From NCBI GenBank assembly GCA_007127665.1, contig SKYY01000034.1, positions 1-5,667 of the forward strand: a stretch of DNA of 5,667 nucleotides, in the 5' to 3' direction. The stretch is from Balneolales bacterium (lineage in GTDB: Bacteria > Bacteroidota > Rhodothermia > Balneolales > Natronogracilivirgulaceae). Positions 1 through 5,550 of the stretch are shown here, one piece after another. A program made the translations under genes and the position numbers. Within the stretch, counting starts at the first letter, position 1. Every line of letters starts with the position of its first letter. The notes beneath the pieces are model-generated. The model did no database searches. It saw only the letters and a program-made list of their open reading frames with translations, and was not told the origin of the DNA.

Positions 1-951
1 AACCACCGCATGTCAGGCTGGTCGCCCGGTCTGGCCGTATCCATACATCCCGATCTGGCACTTGGCATACTTGGACTCGACCAACCCCGTCAACTTGACA
101 GCCTGCGGTCCCACTGGCAAAGCCACACATCCACCCCGGTCCCGGAACTCACCGGATTCCGTCTCCGCAACAGGCCCGTGATGGAAACCCGGTCTTTCGA
201 AGAGGATAACATCGTCGCCGTGATTCACGGCGCGGACGAAGAGCTGAGCAGCGAAATAGTAGTGCTCTCCGCCCACTATGACCACATGGGACTGGGTCAG
301 CCGGATGAGTACGACGATATCGTCTACTCTGGCGCCGATGACAATGCCAGCGGCACGGCCGTACTCATGCAGATTGCAAAGGCGTTCCGGCAAGCCGCCG
401 AACATGGATACAGGCCCTCACGCACACTGGTGTTTCTTCACGCTGCCGCCGAGGAGTGGGGCCTCTTCGGATCCCGCTACTTTGTGGATAATCCACTCTT
501 CCCCGACTCGGAGATCATCGCCAATGTAAATGTGGATATGGTTGGCTTTGTGGATAACGAGTATGCCCGGCGGGAAGACCAGCACTATCTCTATGTCATA
601 GGCGCCGGAATGGTATCCAGCATGCTTGAGGAGCTGGTTCAGCAGGCCAACGAGGCCACGGTGGAACTCTATCTGGATGAAAAATACAACGATACAACCC
701 ATCGGCTGCAACTGTACCGGAGAAGCGATCACTGGCCGTTTGCTCAGCAGAATATACCCTTCGTATTCTTTTTCTCGGGGCTGCACGACTACTATCACCG
801 TCCATCCGATACCCCGGACCGCATTGATGTGCCGCTGCTCACCCAAAGGACGAAGCTGATGACGGAGCTGATCTGGTACCTGGCAGAAACGGAAAACCCA
901 CCGGAAAACGACCGCATGCAGTTCGGGGAGAGCGCGGTTCCCTCCAGATAA
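1..951 (+). CDS. M28-family zinc aminopeptidase, 5'-truncated by the window edge
   Basis: This is the C-terminal part of a metallopeptidase that removes N-terminal residues from peptides with a two-zinc centre. The frame is open to base 1, so the ATG at 10 is probably internal. Counting from that Met, the complete M28 ligand set is present: H89 in SAHYDHMG, D111 in GADDNASG, the general-base/ligand pair E148-E149 in AAAEEWG, D176 in NVDMVG and H263 in YYHRPSDT. The first 25 or so residues (LAVSIHPDLALGILG) look like the end of a PA-type insert or the strand preceding the catalytic domain. Members of this family are usually exported, but the N-terminus that would show a signal peptide is outside the window. 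The gene ends with TAA and converges on ftsY with a 52-bp gap. The family is certain; the substrate is not, since M28 also includes glutaminyl cyclases and carboxypeptidases. Confidence 0.93.
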   Translation, partial: NHRMSGWSPGLAVSIHPDLALGILGLDQPRQLDSLRSHWQSHTSTPVPELTGFRLRNRPVMETRSFEEDNIVAVIHGADEELSSEIVVLSAHYDHMGLGQPDEYDDIVYSGADDNASGTAVLMQIAKAFRQAAEHGYRPSRTLVFLHAAAEEWGLFGSRYFVDNPLFPDSEIIANVNVDMVGFVDNEYARREDQHYLYVIGAGMVSSMLEELVQQANEATVELYLDEKYNDTTHRLQLYRRSDHWPFAQQNIPFVFFFSGLHDYYHRPSDTPDRIDVPLLTQRTKLMTELIWYLAETENPPENDRMQFGESAVPSR

Positions 952-1003
952 CGGGCCAGGGTACGCACAGGGTACACACTTGAAGCAGATCCAAAGCCAG
1001 GGC

Positions 1004-1969
1004 TCAGGAAACTTTCTTTTCAAACAGCGCTGTCACGAACTGTTCCCTTTCAAACACCTGAAGGTCCTCGATCTTTTCGCCGACCCCGATATATTTTACC
1101 GGAACGTTCATTTCGTGCGATATTCCGATGACAATGCCGCCCTTTGCCGTTCCGTCAAGTTTGGTCAGCGCCAGTCCGGTAACATCCACAACCTCTGAAA
1201 AAGCCTTTGCCTGCTGAAGCGCGTTCTGTCCCGTTGAGGCGTCCAGCACAAGGAGTACTTCGTGGGGTGCATCTTCGACCACCTTGCCCATGACGCGCTT
1301 TATTTTTCCAAGTTCGTCCATCAGGGCTCTTCTGTTGTGCAGGCGGCCGGCCGTATCCACCAGAACCACATCGGCATCCTTTGATTTGGCGGAAGCCACA
1401 GTGTCATAGGCTACAGCGGCGGGATCGGCTCCCTGTCCCTGCTGGATGAGGGTGACGCCGGCGCGCTCGCTCCAGATCCGCAGCTGCTCCACAGCACCGG
1501 CGCGGAATGTGTCCCCGGCCCCGAGCATGACGCGCTTGCCGGCAAGCTTGTACATGTGGGCCAGCTTGCCGATGGAGGTGGTTTTTCCGACGCCATTCAC
1601 GCCAACGACCAGGATAACGTGTGGTTTCTGGCGGAATTCGGCGTCAAATGCGGCCGGACGATCGGCCTCGTTCTCTTTCAGCAGGCTCGTGATCTCTTCC
1701 CTGAGGATTTGCTGCAGTTCACCGCTGCTGATGAATTTGTCCCGGGCTACACGCTCTTCGATGCGCCGGATCACTTCCAGCGTTGTTTTTACGCCCACGT
1801 CGGATGTGATGAGGATCTCCTCCAGGTCGTCAAGCACCTCGTCATCCACCTTGTCCTTGCCGACCAGTGCCTTGCCTATTTTGTCCAGGAACCCGGTCCG
1901 GGTTTTTTCAAGGCCCTCCTGCAGCTTTTCCTCTTTTTTTCCGAATCCAAGTTTGTCAAAAATTCCCAT
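1004..1969 (-). CDS. ftsY: FtsY, signal recognition particle receptor GTPase
   Basis: FtsY is the membrane-associated SRP receptor. It pairs with Ffh, and mutual GTP hydrolysis hands the translating ribosome to the Sec translocon. The 321-residue protein is complete. Residues 1-40 form short basic amphipathic helices ([11 protein letters not shown] and [16 protein letters not shown]), typical membrane-targeting segments. The long acidic A domain of E. coli FtsY is absent. An N-domain helical bundle spans about 40-100. The G domain follows with GVNGVGKTT (123-131), the SRP-specific [11 protein letters not shown] (153-163), DTAGR (205-209), [10 protein letters not shown] (269-278) and [12 protein letters not shown] (295-306). 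The ATG at 1969 gives the canonical MGIFDKL start, although no Shine-Dalgarno stands before it. It lies 79 bp after the pgsA-like gene on the same strand, so the two may be co-transcribed. TGA is the stop codon. Confidence 0.97.
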   Translation of the reverse strand: MGIFDKLGFGKKEEKLQEGLEKTRTGFLDKIGKALVGKDKVDDEVLDDLEEILITSDVGVKTTLEVIRRIEERVARDKFISSGELQQILREEITSLLKENEADRPAAFDAEFRQKPHVILVVGVNGVGKTTSIGKLAHMYKLAGKRVMLGAGDTFRAGAVEQLRIWSERAGVTLIQQGQGADPAAVAYDTVASAKSKDADVVLVDTAGRLHNRRALMDELGKIKRVMGKVVEDAPHEVLLVLDASTGQNALQQAKAFSEVVDVTGLALTKLDGTAKGGIVIGISHEMNVPVKYIGVGEKIEDLQVFEREQFVTALFEKKVS

Positions 1970-2048
1970 TGCGAATGTATCTGTACCGTGATGCTGTAAA
2001 AATTTCAGTTATATGCACTTATGCTGCGTGTAAGGGACTGCCGGCGAC

Positions 2049-2642
2049 TCAATTGAACTCAGCACCCTTTTTCTGGATCATGATGTACCGGTGCACATAG
2101 GAACCCAGCGAGTAGATCATTAAAATAAGGCTTAACCACATTAAAAATTCGATCGTTTGTTCTCTTTCGGGGAAAAAGAAAGCCACGATCCAGTAGATGG
2201 CAAGCACATTCACGGTCACTTTGCCGGATATTACCGACATGGCATACTTTCCCTGTTTGCGTTTTATGAGCAGCGAGCCAGTCAGGATGAGCAGATCACG
2301 CGCAATCATGATGATAAAGAAAAACAGGGGGATAATATCGATAAAAACAGCGTAGAAAAAGAGGATGACGGCACAGATCTTGTCCGCCAGGGGATCCGCC
2401 ACCTTGCCGAATTCGGTGACCTGGTTGAGTTTCCGGGCAAAGTAACCATCCAGGTAGTCAGAGACGAAGGCATATCCGATAAGCGCGATGATCAGCCAGT
2501 TCGCCTCCTTTCCCGAGGCGTGGTGCAAAATGAGGATGGGGATGGCAATGAGCGCGCGTGACAGTGATATGGCATTGGGCAGCGTAAGCACATCTTGTTT
2601 GACCGGTATGATCTTTCCGTCGATATTGGTTGCTTCTTTCAC
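2049..2642 (-). CDS. pgsA: CDP-alcohol phosphatidyltransferase, PgsA-like
   Basis: This integral membrane enzyme of phospholipid synthesis most likely transfers the phosphatidyl group of CDP-diacylglycerol to glycerol-3-phosphate, the committed step to phosphatidylglycerol. The 197-residue protein carries the full CDP-alcohol signature D-x2-DG-x2-AR-x8-G-x3-D-x3-D (D62, D65, G66, A69, R70, G79, D83, D87). The preceding LPNAISLSRALIAIP is typical of the start of the first helix in PgsA. Hydrophobic segments lie near 26-40, 48-60, 90-115, 117-126, 145-157 and 166-182. The start is GTG at 2642, with GGAG (2647-2650) four bases upstream; no in-frame ATG exists nearby. The N-terminal extension before LPNA (about 20 residues) is longer than in minimal PgsA. 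The acceptor alcohol cannot be fixed from the motif alone, so cardiolipin-type or other CDP-alcohol activity remains possible. ftsY follows on the same strand. Confidence 0.88.
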   Translation of the reverse strand: MKEATNIDGKIIPVKQDVLTLPNAISLSRALIAIPILILHHASGKEANWLIIALIGYAFVSDYLDGYFARKLNQVTEFGKVADPLADKICAVILFFYAVFIDIIPLFFFIIMIARDLLILTGSLLIKRKQGKYAMSVISGKVTVNVLAIYWIVAFFFPEREQTIEFLMWLSLILMIYSLGSYVHRYIMIQKKGAEFN

Positions 2643-2646
2643 GGCA

Positions 2647-2650
2647 CTCC
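2647..2650 (-). promoter_or_regulatory. Ribosome binding site deciding the GTG start of pgsA
   Basis: On the minus strand GGAG lies four bases before the GTG at 2642. The frame has no ATG before the conserved LPNAISLSR segment, so this site supports the GTG start. The spacing is slightly short. Confidence 0.5.
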
Positions 2651-2658
2651 AGGGTTAC

Positions 2659-2726
2659 ATGTGAATTTGCTGCTGTGTTCTGGTGGACGGGTCCGGCCAG
2701 CGGGCACATTTGCCCGGATTTCACAT
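2659..2726 (-). promoter_or_regulatory. Candidate structured leader of pgsA (outer stem plus two hairpins)
   Basis: Read on the minus strand, ATGTGAA (2726-2720) and TTCACAT (2665-2659) are perfectly complementary over 7 bp. They enclose two adjacent hairpins. One is CGGGCA-AATG-TGCCCG (2716-2701), a perfect 6-bp stem with a tetraloop. The other spans 2700-2680, with CTGG pairing CCAG and an inner GGA pairing TCC. The result is a three-way-junction shape ending 8 bases before the GGAG of pgsA. A -10-like TACAAT (2759-2754) upstream would place the element inside the transcript, although no convincing -35 accompanies it. The pairings are seen directly; the role as a regulatory RNA is inferred, and it matches no riboswitch class I recognise. 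Part of it could instead be operator DNA in this divergent region. Confidence 0.33.
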
Positions 2727-2813
2727 TTAGCGATTTATTTTTTCGGGTGAATCATTGTACCTTGCATCTTGCACAGAACAGTTACCCGGCAATGTAAAAT
2801 AGAAATTTATCGG

Positions 2814-3401
2814 ATGAACACGAAAGAAACGGACCACTCTCTCCTGGAGAAACAGCTGGCAAGCGAGAAAATCTTCTCCGGAAACCTGCTCCATGTGTAC
2901 AAGGACAAGGTGGAGCTGCCTGACGGGAGCACATCATACCGTGAATGGATCGATCATCCCGGTGCCTGTGCCGTCTTGCCGGTGTTTGAGACGGGCGAGG
3001 TGCAACTGGTAAAGCAGTTTCGCTATCCGCTGCGACAGAATTTCCTGGAGGTGCCCGCAGGCAAAATCGATCCGGGCGAAGATCCGCTGGTCACCGCAAA
3101 GCGGGAGCTGGAGGAAGAGTCGGGCGTTTCGGGCAAAAACTGGGTGGCGCTTGGAGGATTCCATCCCTGTATCGGCTACACCAATGAGATCATCTATCTC
3201 TATCTGACCTGGGACCTGCAGGTGTCAGATAATCACGTGGATAAAGATGAGTTTCTCAAGCCGGTCCGCATGCCTTTCGCGAAAGCCGTGGAGGCATCGA
3301 TCAACGGTGAAATCACGGATGGCAAAACCATTACAAATATCCTCCGGGCTGCAAAATGGTGGATGGATAATGCCCCGTTTCCCATCGAGCTGAAGTTGTG
3401 A
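2814..3401 (+). CDS. Nudix hydrolase, ADP-ribose pyrophosphatase type
   Basis: This is a cytoplasmic pyrophosphohydrolase that most likely splits ADP-ribose or a related nucleoside diphosphate sugar into AMP and a sugar phosphate, clearing reactive ADP-ribose. The 195-residue product has a perfect Nudix box at 83-105: G-x5-E-x7-RELEEESGV, with the metal-binding glutamates E98, E101 and E102. It is preceded by QFRYPLRQNFLEVPAGK, the usual NudF/ADPRase context in which an arginine and EVPAGK line the substrate pocket. The N-terminal strands (about 18-45) match the dimer-forming region of the same subfamily. The ATG at 2814 is preferred to an in-frame TTG at 2769, because the protein then begins at the usual distance from the domain. 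No clear Shine-Dalgarno is visible for either. It is divergent from pgsA and converges on the sigma factor gene. Substrate assignment is from family resemblance only. Confidence 0.9.
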   Translation: MNTKETDHSLLEKQLASEKIFSGNLLHVYKDKVELPDGSTSYREWIDHPGACAVLPVFETGEVQLVKQFRYPLRQNFLEVPAGKIDPGEDPLVTAKRELEEESGVSGKNWVALGGFHPCIGYTNEIIYLYLTWDLQVSDNHVDKDEFLKPVRMPFAKAVEASINGEITDGKTITNILRAAKWWMDNAPFPIELKL

Positions 3402-3541
3402 TCGCTAATGGGCAGAGAGACCCGCGGGCATGGTGGTAAGGCGGTGGAGCGGATTGGCTGGCATAACAGATTGCCGGAACAGATTTTGGCCCGGCTCACG
3501 CGCTGTAGATCGGGTTTAGCCGGTTAGCGCGGCAGTGTCCG

Positions 3542-4120
3542 TCAGTTTTTCAGATAGCCGCGCTTTTGTGCGATTTCCTTGATCTTCTCTTTCAGGAGGT
3601 TGCGTCCGCGGTGAAGGCGGGAACGCACCGTACCTATGGGCACGTCAAGCATGTTGGCGATCTCCTCGTAGGTGAAATCCTCCACATCGCACAGCAACAG
3701 GGGTGTGCGGAAATCCTCCGGCAAGTTGTCCAGGGCCTTCTTGAAGTCGTCATCGTATTCCCCACGGTAGAATTTCGCCTGAAGGTCCGTGGTGTCGCTC
3801 TGCTCGCTGCGGATGGTTTCGTAGTAGGTTGCCACCTCTTCGTAGTCTACGTGCTGCGGCTGCCGGGCGGCCTTTCTGTAATTATTGATATAGGAGTTTT
3901 TGACGATGCGATACAGCCAGGCACGGGCGTTGGTTCCTTTCTGGTAGCTGTTGAAAAAACGGAAGGCCTTGACAATGCTGTCCTGCAGCAGGTCCTCCGC
4001 ATCGTTTGGATCGGTAGTCAGACGGAGGGCATAGTTGTAGGTGGCATCCAGGTGCGGAATGATCTCCGCATTGAAATCCTCCTGCTTCTTCAACTCTTCG
4101 GCTGTCAGTTTGTCCGTCAT
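3542..4120 (-). CDS. ECF-type RNA polymerase sigma factor
   Basis: This is an alternative sigma factor that directs RNA polymerase to a dedicated promoter set. The 192-residue protein has only regions 2 and 4. Sigma2 (about 22-88) includes NDAEDLLQDSIVKAFRFF and KGTNARAWLYRIVKNSYIN (core binding and -10 recognition). A linker of about 35 residues follows. Sigma4 (about 125-178) holds the helix-turn-helix YEEIANMLDVPIGTVRSRLHRGR for the -35. Region 2 resembles the FCB-group ECF factors and the SigR/SigH branch. The ATG at 4120 is chosen because AGGA (4127-4130) precedes it at good spacing. The frame extends upstream to 4216, but that part overlaps the MarR gene and has no sigma-like residues. 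It lies 40 bp after the MarR gene and is probably in its operon. No anti-sigma gene follows: only 140 non-coding bases lie before the end of the convergent Nudix gene. Confidence 0.94.
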   Translation of the reverse strand: MTDKLTAEELKKQEDFNAEIIPHLDATYNYALRLTTDPNDAEDLLQDSIVKAFRFFNSYQKGTNARAWLYRIVKNSYINNYRKAARQPQHVDYEEVATYYETIRSEQSDTTDLQAKFYRGEYDDDFKKALDNLPEDFRTPLLLCDVEDFTYEEIANMLDVPIGTVRSRLHRGRNLLKEKIKEIAQKRGYLKN

Positions 4121-4126
4121 GTAATT

Positions 4127-4131
4127 TCCTG
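4127..4131 (-). promoter_or_regulatory. Ribosome binding site deciding the sigma factor start
   Basis: CAGGA on the minus strand lies six bases before the ATG at 4120. It supports that start over the in-frame ATG at 4216, which is inside the MarR coding region. Confidence 0.6.
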
Positions 4132-4160
4132 GTTTGTTCGTGCAGTGTGCATGGAGATGT

Positions 4161-4616
4161 TCAGGAGTGATTCCGGACCTTGTCGAGAATCCGGTTGAAT
4201 TCCGCGACTTCGTCATCGGTCAGACAGCCCATTATGCCATCCATCTTGTCGTTCAAAGGATCCATTCGGGCCAGCAAGTCCAGCCCTTTTTTCGTGATGG
4301 TGATATTCACCTTGCGCCGGTCATCGCTGCAATTCCTGCGGACCGCCAGTCCATCTTTTACAAGCCGGTCCACGATTCGCGTGATATCCGATCGCGCATC
4401 CAGCATCTGCTTGCGAATGCTACAGTTGCAGGAAGGTTTCGGGTACTGTCGCTGCAGGATGCGAAGAATGTTGAACTGCTGCACCGAAAGCTGGTGCTCG
4501 CTGAGCATTTTTTGCAGACGCGAAGCAACATTGCTGTAGGTAAAAAGGAAGTTGGCGATGGCTTTGTGCCGATCGTTCCGGTAACGTGTTGTTACTGCCT
4601 CTTTTTCCTGTATCAT
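4161..4616 (-). CDS. MarR-family winged-helix transcriptional regulator
   Basis: This dimeric DNA-binding protein is most likely a repressor released by a small ligand or by oxidation. The 151-residue product has the MarR order: an N-terminal dimerisation helix (about 15-40), helix LSVQQFNILRILQRQ (43-57), recognition region SIRKQMLDARSDITRIVDRLVKDGLAVRR (66-94), a wing with the signature DRR at 99-101 followed by KVNITITKKG, and a C-terminal dimerisation helix. Unusual cysteines sit at 63 and 65 (PSCNCS, just before the recognition region), 96 (wing) and 131. The ATG at 4616 is chosen because an in-frame TTG at 4688 would lie inside the promoter. GGAGG (4640-4644) is about 23 bases from this ATG, too far for a normal site, so the exact start is less sure than the gene. 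The sigma factor gene follows after 40 bp. A dyad operator overlaps its promoter, pointing to autorepression. The effector is unknown. Confidence 0.92.
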   Translation of the reverse strand: MIQEKEAVTTRYRNDRHKAIANFLFTYSNVASRLQKMLSEHQLSVQQFNILRILQRQYPKPSCNCSIRKQMLDARSDITRIVDRLVKDGLAVRRNCSDDRRKVNITITKKGLDLLARMDPLNDKMDGIMGCLTDDEVAEFNRILDKVRNHS

Positions 4617-4656
4617 TGCATCTATGTGAGCGGTGTGATCCTCCGGGTGAGAAGCA

Positions 4657-4685
4657 ATAATACGAAAGAATAATGCTTGTTGCAA
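4657..4685 (-). promoter_or_regulatory. Predicted sigma70-like promoter of the MarR-sigma operon
   Basis: On the minus strand TTGCAA (4685-4680), a 17-base spacer and TATTAT (4662-4657) form a recognisable -35/-10 pair, with four and five matches of six to TTGACA and TATAAT. Transcription would begin near 4650, giving a 5' leader of about 34 bases to the ATG at 4616. If the organism uses the Bacteroidota -33/-7 promoter type, this match would be less meaningful. Confidence 0.5.
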
Positions 4686-4703
4686 CAATTATTGTTGGAA
4701 CAT
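4677..4703. promoter_or_regulatory. Tandem dyad operator, probable MarR binding site
   Basis: Positions 4677-4688 read TTGTTGCAACAA, a perfect 12-bp palindrome. A second copy of the pattern begins 15 bp later (TTGTTGGAACAT, 4692-4703), with TGTT and AACA arms. The two overlap a third dyad, CAACAAT-T-ATTGTTG (4683-4697), a perfect 7-bp inverted repeat around one base. The first palindrome contains the predicted -35 of the MarR gene, so bound protein would block RNA polymerase. MarR proteins commonly bind dyads of this size near their own promoters. The sequence symmetry is direct observation; binding by this MarR is inferred. Confidence 0.6.
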
Positions 4704-4915
4704 AAAAATTTGGCACAGACTCACCTTTCCTGCAGCCCATAAGTAATATAACGCGGCCGTACCTTATGTATTTCAGGGAAAAATGAGAAATGGAAATGAG
4801 GGTGCGGTTGCGGTCGGCGCGGGGCGGGAATCGGGAAGCGCTGAGCACGGGGCGTACCCTTTCGGTTTGCCCTGCGCCGCGTGTCTCATTTTATCTCATC
4901 CGATCCGGAGTCAGA
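4704..4915. other. Non-coding gap between the redoxin and MarR operator
   Basis: With the MarR leader this makes about 300 bases without a convincing gene. It is AT-rich at 4740-4790 and G-rich on the plus strand at 4800-4828. A 47-codon plus-strand frame (4783-4926) is present but has no family resemblance and runs into the redoxin tail. No hairpin followed by a T-run, as expected for a terminator after the redoxin gene, is visible. Confidence 0.4.
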
Positions 4916-5536
4916 TCAGTATTTAACCGTGCAGCCATAGGGTGGATGCGAACTGACTTCGACGTCGCGCCCTTCCAGCAGCAGGTCCAGTGCCTCGCTA
5001 ACGAAATTTCTTGCCCCTTCCACATCGTCGTGGTTGGCAGTCGGACGATCGTCAATGGCGCCCATGAACCTGAGCATGCCATCGGGGTCAATGATGTACA
5101 TGTGGGGGGTCACCCGGGCATCGAAAGCACGGCCTACGGTTCCCTCCGGATCAAGAAGAACGGCTGTGGGCCTGGCGTTCTTCTCGCGTGTGGCTTTTTT
5201 TGCCTCATCCGGACTCATATAGCCCTGCTTGCCAGGTGCAGAGGAAATTATGGAGAGCCAGACAACACCCTGGTCGCGATACTTCTCCTGCAACATCTGC
5301 ATGTTTCCCGTTGCGTAATGCTTTACAACGAATGGACACTCGTGGTTCAGCCACTCAAGGACCACATACTTGCCTTCGAAATCAGATAGCGTATGTTCGA
5401 CGCCGGCAGCATCGGGCAATGTGAAATCAGGCGCTTTTTTTCCGATTTCAGGACCTTTTCGGTCTTCTGCCATTGCCATTCCCGCAAAGAACAGGCAGAA
5501 CAGCACTACTGAGACGGTTGCAAAACGATTTTTCAT
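4916..5536 (-). CDS. Secreted thioredoxin-fold redoxin (AhpC/TSA-like), single active-site Cys
   Basis: This periplasmic or exported thioredoxin-fold protein belongs to the redoxin/AhpC-TSA group and probably acts in thiol redox chemistry or peroxide removal. The 206-residue product starts with a signal peptide: KNR, a hydrophobic core at 7-20, and probable cleavage after AMA at 23. The fold begins at GKKAPDFTLPDAAG (32-45). The active-site region is EWLNHECPFVVKHY with a lone C67 and no CxxC. WLSIISSAPGKQGY (93-106) and the cis-proline loop VTPHMYIID (P144) follow. The C-terminus PPYGCTVKY carries a second cysteine, C202, which in my recollection is a conserved ending of this subfamily. The ATG at 5536 has an excellent AAGGAG (5545-5550) eight bases upstream. 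It is upstream of, and on the same strand as, the MarR-sigma pair, but the gap and the MarR promoter suggest separate transcription. The exact substrate is unknown. Confidence 0.9.
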   Translation of the reverse strand: MKNRFATVSVVLFCLFFAGMAMAEDRKGPEIGKKAPDFTLPDAAGVEHTLSDFEGKYVVLEWLNHECPFVVKHYATGNMQMLQEKYRDQGVVWLSIISSAPGKQGYMSPDEAKKATREKNARPTAVLLDPEGTVGRAFDARVTPHMYIIDPDGMLRFMGAIDDRPTANHDDVEGARNFVSEALDLLLEGRDVEVSSHPPYGCTVKY

Positions 5537-5544
5537 GATGGTTT

Positions 5545-5550
5545 CTCCTT
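5545..5550 (-). promoter_or_regulatory. Ribosome binding site of the redoxin gene
   Basis: AAGGAG on the minus strand stands eight bases before the ATG at 5536. It is the strongest Shine-Dalgarno in the window and fixes this start ahead of the signal peptide. Confidence 0.75.

Noticed and set aside
2761..2774. CTTGCAT-CTTGCAC repeat and TTGCAC as a Nudix -35
   Set aside because: The nearest -10-like TAAAAT is 20 bases away, too far for a confident promoter, and the repeat is only seven bases.
2769..2813. Nudix start at TTG 2769
   Set aside because: The added 15 residues are not typical of the family and no ribosome binding site precedes the TTG; ATG 2814 fits better.
3473..3495. GCCGG...CCGGC inverted repeat after the Nudix gene
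   Set aside because: Only a 5-bp stem with a 13-base loop and no T-run, too weak to call a terminator.
3566..4198. Long plus-strand open frame opposite the sigma factor
   Set aside because: It is the antisense shadow of a clearly real ECF sigma gene and has no recognisable domain. The long plus-strand frames opposite ftsY (1446-1999) are rejected for the same reason.
4118..4216. In-frame N-terminal extension of the sigma factor up to an ATG at 4216
   Set aside because: It overlaps the end of the MarR gene, has no sigma-like residues, and the ATG at 4120 has its own AGGA site.
4617..4688. Extension of the MarR protein to a TTG at 4688
   Set aside because: This start lies in the palindrome and upstream of the predicted -10, so it would not be in the transcript. 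The extra residues do not resemble a MarR N-terminus.
4884..4899. TCTCAT-TTTA-TCTCAT direct repeat after the redoxin gene
   Set aside because: Two six-base copies are easily explained by chance and show no link to a promoter or gene start.
4783..4926. 47-codon plus-strand frame with AGGG upstream
   Set aside because: The composition is low in recognisable pattern, no promoter is visible, it overlaps the redoxin end antisense, and it resembles no known family.
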